Source: JAWKHR01 sp041394725 (GTDB lineage: Bacteria; Acidobacteriota; Vicinamibacteria; Vicinamibacterales; SCN-69-37). From it: 64,000 nt of DNA. The notes beneath the pieces were generated by a model. That model saw only the letters and a list, made by a program, of their open reading frames with translations, had not been told where the DNA came from and searched no databases. How positions within the stretch are numbered: the stretch's first letter is position 1; each line of letters begins with the position of its first letter. The translations under genes were made by a program, and so were the position numbers. The stretch covers positions 1-64,000 of the forward strand of contig JAWKHR010000032.1 of NCBI GenBank assembly GCA_041394725.1. Reading direction: 5' to 3'. Of this stretch, positions 23,914-33,835 are shown in pieces.

Positions 23914-26307
23914 CTAGTCGATCAGGCGGACCTCGCAGACGTAGGCACGATGAGGGACCGAGCCGCTGGCCGGATCGACCGCGGCGTTGCCGATGAGCAG
24001 GTTGAAGTTGGCGCCGTCGGCGCTGAACGGGTCGTAGGCGGGGGCGTCGAGCGCGGCGCACGCCTGCCACCACCCGTGCTGGCCGCAGACGACGCGTGGC
24101 TCGAGGGCGTCGTTGAACCGGGCGCGGGCGCGCACGCCGCCTTCCGGCGTTTCGACGCGCACCCAGTCACCCTGTCGGATGCCGCGCGCGGCGGCGGTCC
24201 GCGAGTGCAGCTCGACCTCGGGGTCCATGGACTTGCGCCGGAGGCTCGGGAGGCCGCGTTGCTGCGTTTCGCAGTAGAGCGTGTTCTTGGCGCAGGTCAA
24301 CAGGAGGGGGAATCGGCGGGCCAGCGTGGGTTGTGACGCCGGACTGACGCGCGGCTCCTCGAACTCGGGCAGCGGCGGGACGCCGCCGTCCAGCAGCGTC
24401 TGCGAATAGAGTTCGATCTTCCCCGACGGCGTGGCGACGCCGCGGGGCACGCCGTCCACGTCATCGGCGAACTTCCGGTAGCGCGTCGCCGCGTTCACGC
24501 GGATGCCCTCCGGCCGCTGGCGCAGGTCCTCCAGCGCGAGGCCGGACGGTGCAAGCTGGTGCCGCATCGCCGCCTCGATGTCGCCGTTCCAGAAATGGCC
24601 GCCCAGTCCGAGCCGCCTCGCCAGCTCGAAGACGATTTCCGTATCGGCGCGCGCCTCACCCACGGGCTCGACGACCTTCGGGCGGAGCTGCACCGTGGTC
24701 TGGGCCTCGGGGCTGATCTCGAAACCCAGCTTCAGGGCCTCGCGCTCGAAGGGGCTCGCGACGGGCAGCACGATGTCGGCCAGTTCGGCCGTGGGGTTCA
24801 TGAACAGGTCGGCGTGGACGTAGAACGACAGCGCCTTCAGCGCTTCGCGCCCGCGACGCGGGTCGGCGTGGGCCATGAGCAGATTGGCGCCGAACCCGAC
24901 GAGTCCGCGGACGGCGTACGGCTGGCGCTCGAGAATGCCCCGGTAGAGGTCATCCGACGTGACGAACCCCCACCGGGCGGGCCCCAGCGGGCGTTCGCGC
25001 CGGCCGAGCGTCTTCTGCCGCTGTCCGGGCGCCATCAGCTCCAGGCCCATGACGTTGTTCTGCGGCACGGACGGGAAGAGGACGTTGCCGCCCGGGGCGT
25101 CGAAGCCGCCCGTCAGCACGCAGAGCTGGGCGATGGCACGCGCGATCTGCGTGGCGTTGGTCTGCATCTCGACACCGCTCCACGCGTAGTAGGCGAGCGG
25201 GCGCGCCTCCCACAGCAGGCGCGCGGCCTGCTCGACCCGCAAGGCCTCGACCCCCGAGATCGCTTCGACCTCGTCGGCCGGGTAGCGCGCGCAGTGCTCG
25301 GCCGTCAGCTGGAACACCGTCTTGCAGGCCACCGCGCCCTTCACCGTCGAGACGGTGTCGTGGCCCAGGAGCGCCGGTTCGGCTCCCCCGTCGTACTGCC
25401 GGCGCTCCGGGTCGTAGATGACGGGCCGGCCGTCGCGCGCGCGCCAGGCCACGAACCGCCGGGCCGAGCCGTCGACCGCCAGGTCGGCCTGGGTCAGGAA
25501 GCGGCCGTTGTCGGTGCGCACCAGGAGCGGCCCGTTGGTCCAGTCGCGGACGAACTCGCGGTCGAACCACCCACGCGCGATCATGACGTTCGCGATGCCC
25601 AGGGCCAGCGCCGCGTCGGTGCCGGGGCGCACGCGGAGCCAGAGGTCGGCCCGGTTCGCGGGCCCGGCTTTGCGCGGATCGACGACGATGAGGCGCGCGC
25701 CGCGCCGGAGGGCGTCGGCGGTGGCGGTGGCGTGGGCCAGCCGCGCCAGGTTGGGGTTGTAGCCCCAGTAGAGGATGCAGCCGGCCTGCGCGAGGTCCGG
25801 CATGTAGGTGCCGGGAACGCCCGCGCCGAACGTATAGGTGGTGGCGAGATACCGGCCCCAGCCGCAGAGCTCCATCGATGCGCAGACGTTGGGGCTGCCG
25901 TAGGCGTTCATGAGCCGCACGATCCACGCGAGCGCGTCGTCGGACGCCGACGTGGACGGTGACGCGATGCTGAACACGACGCTCTCCGGGCCCGACTCGG
26001 CCGCGATGTCGCGGAGCGCGGCGGCCGTGGTGTCGAGCGCCTCCTCCCAGCTGATCCGCGCCCAGCCGGGGTCGGGGTCGCCCTTGGGCCGTGTCCGCTT
26101 CAGCGGGTAGAGGAGGCGGTCCTGGTGGTACACGAGCTCAGGCGCCGCCCGGCCCTTGGCACAGATCGCCCGTCCCGTGGGGTGAGACGGGTCCGGCCGG
26201 AGCTCGAGGAATCGTCCGTCTTCGACGACGGCGATGGTGCCGCACTTCGAGACGCACAGCGCGCAGTATCCGGGGACCAGCTGCTTCGATTGAGTCACCG
26301 TGGCCAT
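23914..26307 (-). CDS. molybdopterin-dependent oxidoreductase (DMSO reductase superfamily)
   Basis: 797 residues. The N-terminal [4Fe-4S] motif is Cys15-x2-Cys18-x3-Cys22 ... Cys49 (YCALCVSKCG and AICAKG). The likely molybdenum ligand is the cysteine in CASMELCGWGRY. Cofactor-binding segments include LYWGYNPNLARLAH, LIVVDPRKAGPANRADLWL, RPGTDAALALGIANVMI and, near the C-terminus, the molydop-binding domain (LLTCAKNTLYCETQQRGLPSLRR split across, HSRTAAARGIRQGDWVRVET). No Tat or Sec signal is present, so the enzyme is probably cytoplasmic. No Fe-S beta subunit or membrane anchor is adjacent. An ATG at 26307 is preferred over the GTG just before it; GGAGG lies 8 bases upstream. Substrate unknown; an anaerobic oxidoreductase role is inferred. 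Confidence 0.9.
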   Translation of the reverse strand: MATVTQSKQLVPGYCALCVSKCGTIAVVEDGRFLELRPDPSHPTGRAICAKGRAAPELVYHQDRLLYPLKRTRPKGDPDPGWARISWEEALDTTAAALRDIAAESGPESVVFSIASPSTSASDDALAWIVRLMNAYGSPNVCASMELCGWGRYLATTYTFGAGVPGTYMPDLAQAGCILYWGYNPNLARLAHATATADALRRGARLIVVDPRKAGPANRADLWLRVRPGTDAALALGIANVMIARGWFDREFVRDWTNGPLLVRTDNGRFLTQADLAVDGSARRFVAWRARDGRPVIYDPERRQYDGGAEPALLGHDTVSTVKGAVACKTVFQLTAEHCARYPADEVEAISGVEALRVEQAARLLWEARPLAYYAWSGVEMQTNATQIARAIAQLCVLTGGFDAPGGNVLFPSVPQNNVMGLELMAPGQRQKTLGRRERPLGPARWGFVTSDDLYRGILERQPYAVRGLVGFGANLLMAHADPRRGREALKALSFYVHADLFMNPTAELADIVLPVASPFEREALKLGFEISPEAQTTVQLRPKVVEPVGEARADTEIVFELARRLGLGGHFWNGDIEAAMRHQLAPSGLALEDLRQRPEGIRVNAATRYRKFADDVDGVPRGVATPSGKIELYSQTLLDGGVPPLPEFEEPRVSPASQPTLARRFPLLLTCAKNTLYCETQQRGLPSLRRKSMDPEVELHSRTAAARGIRQGDWVRVETPEGGVRARARFNDALEPRVVCGQHGWWQACAALDAPAYDPFSADGANFNLLIGNAAVDPASGSVPHRAYVCEVRLID

Positions 26308-26467
26308 CACGCTCGCCTCCGTCGGTCGCCCGGAAGAGCCGCGCCGAGTGGGGCGACCGATGGCGCCGTCGGGAAGGGCCTTCCGGTCACCTTAGCGCCT
26401 GACGGCCCGAATCCCAAGCGGCCGGGTATGATGTGTCCGCGCCCGGCAGGGCACAAGGGGGTCGCGC

Positions 26468-27649
26468 GTGCGGGCACGTCTGGTCGTTCCACTGGTGCTG
26501 GTGATCTCGACCGGCTGCGCCACGGCTCGTGACCCCGCGGCCTCGACGGACTCCGACGTCCGGCAGGTGCGTGTCGAGACGGTCGACATCCGCGACCTCC
26601 GGCGCGCCGTGGACGTGGTTGGCACGCTGGCCGCCCGGGACGAGGTGGTCGTCAGCGCCGAAACCGCCGGCCGGGTGATCACGCTCGAGCGCGACCTGGG
26701 CGATCGGGTCGATCCGGGCGACGTGCTCGTCGCGCTCGACCCGGAGAAGGCGCGCTACGGCGTCGAGGCCCAGCGCGCCGGGCTCGCCCAGGCGCGCGCG
26801 AAGTACGGCGCGCCGGACGCGGGCGACCTGCCGCCGCTCGACCACGTACCGGCCGTCGTCAGCGCGGCGGCGCAGCTCGCCGACGCGCGCCAGCGCCTCG
26901 AGCGCGCGAAGAGCCTGGCGGCCGGCCACCTCATCTCCGACTCCGATCTCGAGACCGCCCAGACGCGCTACGACACGGCGGTGGCGAGTCATCAGGAAGC
27001 CCTGGCCTCGGCGCGCGAACTGCGCGCCGACATCGAGGCCAAGACCTCCGCGCTGCGCCTGGCCGAGCGCGGGCTGCGCGACACGGAGATCCGGGCGCCC
27101 TTCCGCGGCTTCGTCGCCGAGCGCCTCGTCTCGGTCGGCCAGTACGTCCAGGCGCAGACGCCGATCATGCGCCTCGTGCAGCTCCACCCGCTGAAGGTCA
27201 CGGCCGAGATCCCCGAGAAGTTCGCGCCGTGGATCGAGCGCGGGCGCGAGGTGTCGGTGCGCGTCGATGCGTTCCCGTCGGAGACCTTCACGGGGCGGAT
27301 CGTGCGCGTCAGCCCCTCGGTGAACCTGCGGTCGCGCGCGTTCGCGGTCGAGGGCGAGGTGCCGAATCCCGACGGGCGGCTGAAGCCGGGGACGTTCGCG
27401 CGGCTGGCGATCACGACCGATCACGTCGATCGCGCGATCACGATTCCGCTGACCGCGGTGCAGAGCCGCTACGGCACGAACCGCGTGTTCTTCGTCCGCG
27501 ACGGCGTGCTCGAGGGCCACGAGGTGGTGCTCGGCGACCGGCTCGGGGACCGCGTGGAGGTGACCGAGGGGCTCGACGCCGGCGCCGCCGTCGTCGCGGC
27601 CGACGTCGAGCCGCTCACCGACGGCATGAAGGTGGCCCTTGCTCGCTGA
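26468..27649 (+). CDS. RND efflux periplasmic adaptor (membrane fusion lipoprotein)
   Basis: 393 residues. A lipoprotein signal with lipobox STGC (Cys about 18) anchors it. The biotinyl-lipoyl half-motifs DEVVVSAETAGRVITLERDL and IRAPFRGFVAERLVSVGQYV flank a coiled-coil hairpin (about 90-190). The beta-barrel domain follows (VTAEIPEKFAPWIERGREV, FTGRIVRVSPSVN) and a membrane-proximal domain ends it. The start is GTG at 26468 with AAGGGGG 7 bases before it. It overlaps the downstream permease gene by 11 bases, so the pair is translationally coupled. No outer-membrane channel gene is in this operon; a TolC partner must be supplied from elsewhere. Confidence 0.93.
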   Translation: MRARLVVPLVLVISTGCATARDPAASTDSDVRQVRVETVDIRDLRRAVDVVGTLAARDEVVVSAETAGRVITLERDLGDRVDPGDVLVALDPEKARYGVEAQRAGLAQARAKYGAPDAGDLPPLDHVPAVVSAAAQLADARQRLERAKSLAAGHLISDSDLETAQTRYDTAVASHQEALASARELRADIEAKTSALRLAERGLRDTEIRAPFRGFVAERLVSVGQYVQAQTPIMRLVQLHPLKVTAEIPEKFAPWIERGREVSVRVDAFPSETFTGRIVRVSPSVNLRSRAFAVEGEVPNPDGRLKPGTFARLAITTDHVDRAITIPLTAVQSRYGTNRVFFVRDGVLEGHEVVLGDRLGDRVEVTEGLDAGAAVVAADVEPLTDGMKVALAR

Positions 27650-30600
27650 CTTCTGCGTCCGGCGTCCCGTCTTCACGACGATGCTCGTCGTGCTGCTCGT
27701 GGTGACGGGGATCTTCTCGTTCCGCGACCTCAGCGTGGACCTGCTGCCGAAGGCCGATCCGGCCACGGTCGCGGTCACGCTCTACCTGCCGGGCGCGAGC
27801 CCGGACGAGCTGAACAGCGCCGTCGCCGAGCCGGCCGAGCAGGTGCTCAGCAGCATCGCCGGCATCGACGAGATGAACACGGTGATTCGCGAGGGCAATG
27901 CGCGGATCACGCTGAAGTTCGTCCTCGAGCGCGACATCGACGACGCCGCCCAGGACGTCCGCGAGAAGATCGCGCAGGCGACCCGGGCCCTGCCGCCGGA
28001 GCTGCTGCCGCCGGTCATCACGAAGGTGGACCCGGACTCGGCGCCGGTGATCTCCTACGCGGTGTCCGGGACGCTGCCGATCCGCGTGCTCACCGAGATC
28101 GCCGACAAGCAGATCCGGCGCGCGATCGAGACGGCCGACGGCGTCGGCGAGGTGACGCTCTCCGGCGGGCGCGCCCGCCAGATCCACATCGTCCTCGACG
28201 TCGAGAAGCTCAACGCGCACGGCCTGACCGTGGACGCGGTGCGCGACACGATCGTCGCCGAGAACGTCGAGATTCCCGGCGGCTACATCGACCAGGGCGA
28301 CGCGGAGCTGATGCTGCGCACGCTCGGCCGGCTCGAGTCCACCGCGCAGTTCGAGAACATCGTCGTGGCCAACGCCGGGCGGACGCCGATCCGGCTGCGC
28401 GACGTCGCCACCGTGGAGGACACGACCGAGGAGGCGCGGACGGGCGCGTTCTTCGACGGGCACCGCACGCTCATCATGGACGTGCGCCGGCAGTCCGGCC
28501 AGAACACCGTCGCGGTCATCGAGGCCGTCCAGGCGAAGATGGCGGCGGTCCGGCGCGGGCTGCCGCCCGGCGTGGACGTCACGGTGACGCACGACGACTC
28601 GGAGTTCATCCAGGCGTCGATCCGGTCGCTCGAGGAACACCTCGTCGCGGGCAGCCTGCTCGCGAGCCTCGTCGTCCTGATCTTCATCCGGAACCTGCGG
28701 GTCGTCTTCGTCGCGTCGCTCGCGATCCCGGCGTCGATCGTCGCGAGCTTCGCGCTCGTCCGCGCCGCCGGCTTCACGCTCAACAGCATGACGCTCCTCG
28801 GCCTCACGCTCGCGGTGGGCATCGTCATCGACGACGCGATCGTGGTGCTGGAGAACATCTTCCGGCACATGGAGGAGGAGGGCGCGGCGCCGTTCCAGGC
28901 CGCCATCGCCGGCACGAGCGAGGTCACGCTCGCGGTGATCGCGACGTCGGTGTCGCTCGTCGTGATCTTCCTCCCGGTCGCCTTCATGACGGGCTACACC
29001 CAGCGCTTCATCTACCCCTTCGGGCTGACGATGGCGTTCGCCGTCATGGTCTCGCTGCTCGTCTCGCTCACGCTCACGCCCATGCTGAGCGCGCGGGTCG
29101 TGCGGACCGACGGGCGGATCCACCGGCACGGCGAGGGCGTCTTCGGCCGCGTGGACCGGTTCTACCGGCGTTCGCTCGAGTGGGCGCTCGACCATCGCGG
29201 GCTGGTGGTCGCGGCCAGCCTGCTCGTCTTCGCGTCCACGTTCCTGCTGAGCCGGATGGTCGGGCGGTCGTTCCTGCCCAACGAGGACATGGGCGAGTTC
29301 CAGCTCGTCATCGACACGCCCGAGGGCACGTCGCTGCAGGGCACGGAGAAGACCGTGCTCGAGCTGACGGACAAGATCCTGGCCGTGCCGGGCGTCGCCC
29401 ACGTGATGCCGACGATCTTCGAGCGCGTGAACCACTCGCACATCCAGATCCAGCTCGCGCCGCTCGCGCAGCGCGAGTCGCAGGAGGTGGTGGCCGCGGG
29501 CGTCCGGCGCGTGATGGCCGCCTACCCGAGCTTCAAGCCGACCATCGTCATGCGCTCGCCGATCGGCGGCGGCGAGACGAGCGCGTATCCCATCCAGATC
29601 AACCTGACCGGCCCCGACCTGCGCGAGCTGTCGGGCTACGCGCTGCGCCTGCTCGCCGACGTCCAGGCGATGCCGTTCATCAGCGACTCGAAGGCGGTCG
29701 TCAACCTGTCCAACCCGGAACTGCGCGTGTCGGTGGACCGGCAGCGCGCCGCCGACCTCGGCGTGCGCATCGCCGACCTGGGCAGCGCGCTGCGCCTGAT
29801 GGTCAGCGGCCAGGACGAGATTTCGAGCTACCGCGAGGCGGGCGAGCGCTACCCGGTGACGATGCGCGTCCGCGAGGACCAGCGGTCGGACATGCAGACG
29901 ATCGGCGGCCTGATGGTGCCGTCGCGCACGGGCGCGCCGGTGCGGGTGGACAACGTCGCGACGGTCGAGCGCGGCTTCGGCCCGACGATCATCCAGCGCT
30001 ACAACCGGCAGTTCTCGATGTCGATCTTCGCCGACCTCACGCCCGGCCAGCCGCTCGACGGCGCGCTCCGGCAGATCGGGACACGCGCGGCCGCGCTCGG
30101 CCTGCCCGCCGGCTTCGGCTACAAGTTCGCCGGACAGTCGAAGCTGCTCGACGAGACCACCCGCAACATGATGCTGGCCCTGCTGCTGGCGAGCATCTTC
30201 ATCTACATCGTGCTCGCCATGCAGTTCGAGAGCTTCGTCCAGCCGCTCGTCATCATGACCGCGCTGCCGCTGTCGGTGCCGTTCGCGCTGCTGACGCTCT
30301 GGCTCACGGGCCGCGTGCTCAACCTGTGGAGCGCGCTCGGCGTCCTGCTGCTGCTCGGGATCGTCAAGAAGAACTCGATTCTCCAGGTGGACTACACGAA
30401 CGTGCTGCGGCGCCAGGGGCTGCCGCTCCGCGAGGCGCTCGTCCAGGCCTCCGAGACGCGGCTGCGGCCCATCCTCATGACGACCGCGGCCATCGTCGCG
30501 GGGCTGATCCCGACGACGCTCGGCGTCGGCGCCGGCGCCACGCAGCGCGCGGACATCGCCGTGACGATCGTGGGTGGCCAGACGCTGTGCCTGTTCCTCA

Positions 30601-30713
30601 CGCTGCTGCTCGTGCCGGTCAGCTACTCGCTCGCCGAGGAGGGCGTGGCGCGCCTGCGACGGCTGCGCCACGCGCGGATCACTGGTCCGGCGCCCGCGGG
30701 ACCTCCGGCGTAG
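27639..30713 (+). CDS. RND efflux permease, HAE1 (AcrB-like) family
   Basis: 1024 residues, full length. It has twelve predicted membrane helices in the RND arrangement. Conserved elements are the N-terminal FCVRRPVFTTMLVV, the periplasmic NTVIREGNARITLKF, and TM4 LTLAVGIVIDDAIVVLENIF with the proton-relay aspartate pair. GRSFLPNEDMGEFQLVID opens the second porter domain, and the late loop has GIVKKNSILQVDYTNVL. Such pumps export hydrophobic drugs or toxic metabolites in exchange for protons. It starts at TTG within the adaptor gene. Its 3' end overlaps the convergent heavy-metal pump gene by 35 bases. Confidence 0.95.
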   Translation: MLADFCVRRPVFTTMLVVLLVVTGIFSFRDLSVDLLPKADPATVAVTLYLPGASPDELNSAVAEPAEQVLSSIAGIDEMNTVIREGNARITLKFVLERDIDDAAQDVREKIAQATRALPPELLPPVITKVDPDSAPVISYAVSGTLPIRVLTEIADKQIRRAIETADGVGEVTLSGGRARQIHIVLDVEKLNAHGLTVDAVRDTIVAENVEIPGGYIDQGDAELMLRTLGRLESTAQFENIVVANAGRTPIRLRDVATVEDTTEEARTGAFFDGHRTLIMDVRRQSGQNTVAVIEAVQAKMAAVRRGLPPGVDVTVTHDDSEFIQASIRSLEEHLVAGSLLASLVVLIFIRNLRVVFVASLAIPASIVASFALVRAAGFTLNSMTLLGLTLAVGIVIDDAIVVLENIFRHMEEEGAAPFQAAIAGTSEVTLAVIATSVSLVVIFLPVAFMTGYTQRFIYPFGLTMAFAVMVSLLVSLTLTPMLSARVVRTDGRIHRHGEGVFGRVDRFYRRSLEWALDHRGLVVAASLLVFASTFLLSRMVGRSFLPNEDMGEFQLVIDTPEGTSLQGTEKTVLELTDKILAVPGVAHVMPTIFERVNHSHIQIQLAPLAQRESQEVVAAGVRRVMAAYPSFKPTIVMRSPIGGGETSAYPIQINLTGPDLRELSGYALRLLADVQAMPFISDSKAVVNLSNPELRVSVDRQRAADLGVRIADLGSALRLMVSGQDEISSYREAGERYPVTMRVREDQRSDMQTIGGLMVPSRTGAPVRVDNVATVERGFGPTIIQRYNRQFSMSIFADLTPGQPLDGALRQIGTRAAALGLPAGFGYKFAGQSKLLDETTRNMMLALLLASIFIYIVLAMQFESFVQPLVIMTALPLSVPFALLTLWLTGRVLNLWSALGVLLLLGIVKKNSILQVDYTNVLRRQGLPLREALVQASETRLRPILMTTAAIVAGLIPTTLGVGAGATQRADIAVTIVGGQTLCLFLTLLLVPVSYSLAEEGVARLRRLRHARITGPAPAGPPA

Positions 30714-33700
30714 GCGGCCCGCCCGGAGGCAGCCGCCAGCCCTTCCAGATGTAGAACAGGGCGGGGTAGACGAGCAACGTCACGACGACCGCGGTCACCA
30801 TGCCGCCCACCATCGGCGCCGCGATGCGCTTCATCACGTCGGCGCCCGTGCCCTGGCTCCACATGATCGGCAGCAGGCCGGCCAGGATCACGCTCGCCGT
30901 CATCACCATCGGCCGCACGCGCTTGACCGCGCCGTCATGGACCGCCGCCTCGAGGTCGCGGCGGTCCCGCATCCGGCCCTCCCGGACCGCCTCGGCATAC
31001 GCGCCGTCCAGGTAGAGCAGCATGACGACGCCCGTCTCGGCGCTGACGCCGGCCAGCGCGATCACGCCGACCCAGACGGCGATGCTCAGGTTGTAGCCGA
31101 GCCAATAGAGCAGCCAGAACGCACCGACCGCGGCGAACGGCACCGACAGCAGCACGAGCAGCGTCTCGAGGATCGACCGGGTGTTCAGGTACAGGATCAC
31201 GAAGATGATGAGCAGCGTGAGCGGCACCACCAGCATCAGCCGCTGCTGGGCCCGGAGCATGTACTCGTACTGCCCGCTCCAGCGCAGGCTGTAGCCCGGC
31301 GGCAGCGTCACGCCCGCGGCCACCGCCGCCTGCGCGCGCCGGACGTAGGTGCCGACGTCGACACCTTCGATGTCCACGTACACCCACGCGTTGGTCCGGC
31401 TGTTCTCGCTCTTGATGACCGGCGGGCCCTTGACGACCGAGAGGCGCGCGAGCTGGCGCATCGGGATCTGGGCGCCGAGCGGCGTCGGGACCAGGATGCC
31501 GCCGAGCGCCGGCAGGCTGTCGCGCAGCTCGCGCGAGTAGCGCAGGTTGACCGGGTACCGCTCCAGGCCCTCGACCGTGGACGTGACCTGCATCCCGCCG
31601 ACCGCCGACTGGATGACGTCCTGCACGTCGCCGACGGTCAGGGCATACCGGGCGATCGCCGCGCGGTCGATCTCGAAGTTCAGGTAGTTGCCGCCGGTCG
31701 CCCGCTCCGCGTACACCGACAGCGTCCCCGGCACCGGGCGGAGCACCGCCTCGATCTGCTCGCCGAGGTCCTGCAGCACCGCGAGGTCGGGCCCCGCAAT
31801 CTTGATTCCGACCGGCGTCTTGATGCCGGTCGAGAGCATGTCGATCCGCGTCTTGATCGGCATCGTCCACGCGTTGGTCACGCCGGGAAACTGGATCGCG
31901 CGGTTCATGTCCGCGGTCAACGACGCCGGCGTCACGCCGGGTCGCCACTGGTCGCGGGGCTTCAGCGTGATCGTGGTCTCGATCATGCTGAGCGGCGCCG
32001 GGTCGGTGGCCGTGTCGGCCCGGCCCACCTTGCCGAACACGCGGTCCACTTCCGGGAACGTCCGGATGATCCGGTCGGTCTGCTGCAGGATCTCCCGCGC
32101 CTTCGTCACCGAGACGCCCGGCAGCGTCGTCGGCATGTAGAGCAGGTCGCCTTCCCAGAGCGGCGGCATGAACTCGGACCCCAGCCGCGAGTACGGCACG
32201 ACGGTGAGCCCGACGAGCAGCACGGCGGCGGCGACCGCCAGCCACCGGCCGCGCAGGACGACGTGCAGGACGGGCCGGTAGAGGAAGATCAGGAACCGGC
32301 TGATCGGGTTCTGGCGCTCGGGCCGGATGCGGCCGCGGATCCAGTAGCCCATGAGCACGGGCACGACCGTGACCGAGAGCAGCGCCGCCGCGGCCATCGC
32401 GTACGTCTTCGTGAAGGCCAGCGGCTTGAAGAGGCGGCCTTCCTGGGCCTCGAGCGTGAAGACCGGCGCGAACGAGACCGTGATCACCAGCAGCGCGTAG
32501 AAGGCCGTCGGCCCGACTTCCTTCGCGGCGTCGCCGATGATGCGCCAGTGGTCACGCGTGCCCGCGTGCCGCTCGAGGTGCTTGTGGGCGTTCTCGATCA
32601 TGATCACGGCCGCGTCCACCATCGCGCCGATCGCGATCGCGATGCCGCCGAGCGACATGACGTTGGCGTTGATGCCCTGCACGCGCATCACGACGAACGC
32701 CATCAGGATCGCGACGGGCAGCGTCAGGATCGCGACGAGGCCGGACCTCACGTGCAGCAGGAAGACGAGGCAGACCAGGGCGACGACGAGACTCTCCTCG
32801 ATCAGCTTCTGGCGGAGCGTGTCCACCGAACGCTCGATGAGGCCGGAGCGGTCGTAGGTCGGCACGATCTCGATGTCATCGGGCAGGCCCGCGCGGAGCT
32901 CCGCGAGCCGGGACTTGACCCGCGCGATCGTCTCGTACGCGTTCGCGCCCGCCCGGACGATCACGATGCCGCCGACCGCCTCGCCCTCGCCGTCCAGCTC
33001 GACGAGGCCGCGCCGGATGTCCGGCCCGACCTGCAGCGTGCCGACGTCGCCGAGCCGGATCGGCGTGCCCGATCGATCCACCCCGAGCGCCACCTGCCGC
33101 AGGTCGTCGAGCCCCTTCACGTAGCCCTCGCCGCGTACCATGAACTCGGTCTCGGCCATCTCGATCAGCCGGCCGCCCACCTCGCTGTTGCTGCGCTGCA
33201 CGGCGGTGCGGATCCGCGAGATCGGGATGTTGTAGGCGCGCAGCTTGTTCGGATCGAGCGTCACCTGGTACTGCTTGACGAACCCGCCGATGCTCGCGAC
33301 CTCCGAGACGCCGGGCACGGCCGTCAGCTCGTACTTGAGGAACCAGTCCTGCAAGCTGCGCAACTCGGCGAGATCGCGCCGGTTCGACTTCAGCGCGTAC
33401 ATGTAGGCCCAGCCGACGCCGGTCGCGTCGGGGCCGAGCGTCGGCGTCACCCCGCGCGGGAGCCGGCCGCTGACGTAGTTGAGGTACTCGAGCACCCGAC
33501 TGCGGGCCCAGTAGAGATCCGTGCCGTCCTCGAAGATGACGTAGACGAACGACACGCCGAAGAACGAGTAGCCGCGCACGACCCTGGCGTACGGGACGGC
33601 CAGCATCTGGGTCGTAATCGGGTAGGTGACCTGGTCCTCGACGATCTGCGGCGCCTGGCCCGCGTAGTCGGTGTAGACGATGACCTGGACGTCGGAGAGG

Positions 33701-33822
33701 TCCGGGATGGCGTCGAGCGGCGTGCTCCGCAGCGCGTAGATGCCGCCCAGGCTGACGAGGCCCGTGGCGAGCACGACGAGGAAGCGGTTGCGCAGCGACC
33801 AGTCGATGATGCGTTCGAGCAT
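30679..33822 (-). CDS. heavy-metal efflux RND permease (CusA/CzcA family)
   Basis: 1047 residues. It opens with MLERIIDWSLRNRFLVVL and PLDAIPDLSDVQVIVYTDYA, diagnostic of the heavy-metal branch. TM4 holds GIAIAIGAMVDAAVIMIENAH with the proton-relay acids. GSEFMPPLWEGDLLYMPTT, TRIDMLSTGIKTPVGIKIAG and GVIALAGVSAETGVVMLLYL are further family hallmarks. It exports metal cations across both membranes with its adaptor and channel. The RIDMLSTGIK methionine is shared with copper/silver pumps, but metal specificity cannot be settled by eye. Start chosen at ATG 33822, 13 bases after the adaptor gene's stop. Confidence 0.95.
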   Translation of the reverse strand: MLERIIDWSLRNRFLVVLATGLVSLGGIYALRSTPLDAIPDLSDVQVIVYTDYAGQAPQIVEDQVTYPITTQMLAVPYARVVRGYSFFGVSFVYVIFEDGTDLYWARSRVLEYLNYVSGRLPRGVTPTLGPDATGVGWAYMYALKSNRRDLAELRSLQDWFLKYELTAVPGVSEVASIGGFVKQYQVTLDPNKLRAYNIPISRIRTAVQRSNSEVGGRLIEMAETEFMVRGEGYVKGLDDLRQVALGVDRSGTPIRLGDVGTLQVGPDIRRGLVELDGEGEAVGGIVIVRAGANAYETIARVKSRLAELRAGLPDDIEIVPTYDRSGLIERSVDTLRQKLIEESLVVALVCLVFLLHVRSGLVAILTLPVAILMAFVVMRVQGINANVMSLGGIAIAIGAMVDAAVIMIENAHKHLERHAGTRDHWRIIGDAAKEVGPTAFYALLVITVSFAPVFTLEAQEGRLFKPLAFTKTYAMAAAALLSVTVVPVLMGYWIRGRIRPERQNPISRFLIFLYRPVLHVVLRGRWLAVAAAVLLVGLTVVPYSRLGSEFMPPLWEGDLLYMPTTLPGVSVTKAREILQQTDRIIRTFPEVDRVFGKVGRADTATDPAPLSMIETTITLKPRDQWRPGVTPASLTADMNRAIQFPGVTNAWTMPIKTRIDMLSTGIKTPVGIKIAGPDLAVLQDLGEQIEAVLRPVPGTLSVYAERATGGNYLNFEIDRAAIARYALTVGDVQDVIQSAVGGMQVTSTVEGLERYPVNLRYSRELRDSLPALGGILVPTPLGAQIPMRQLARLSVVKGPPVIKSENSRTNAWVYVDIEGVDVGTYVRRAQAAVAAGVTLPPGYSLRWSGQYEYMLRAQQRLMLVVPLTLLIIFVILYLNTRSILETLLVLLSVPFAAVGAFWLLYWLGYNLSIAVWVGVIALAGVSAETGVVMLLYLDGAYAEAVREGRMRDRRDLEAAVHDGAVKRVRPMVMTASVILAGLLPIMWSQGTGADVMKRIAAPMVGGMVTAVVVTLLVYPALFYIWKGWRLPPGGPPTPEVPRAPDQ

Positions 33823-33835
33823 GATGCGCCTCCGC

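Noticed and set aside
27615..30671. 1018-codon minus-strand frame opposite the HAE1 permease
   Set aside because: Low-complexity His/Arg/Asp/Glu sequence with no conserved motif; the plus strand encodes a textbook RND permease.
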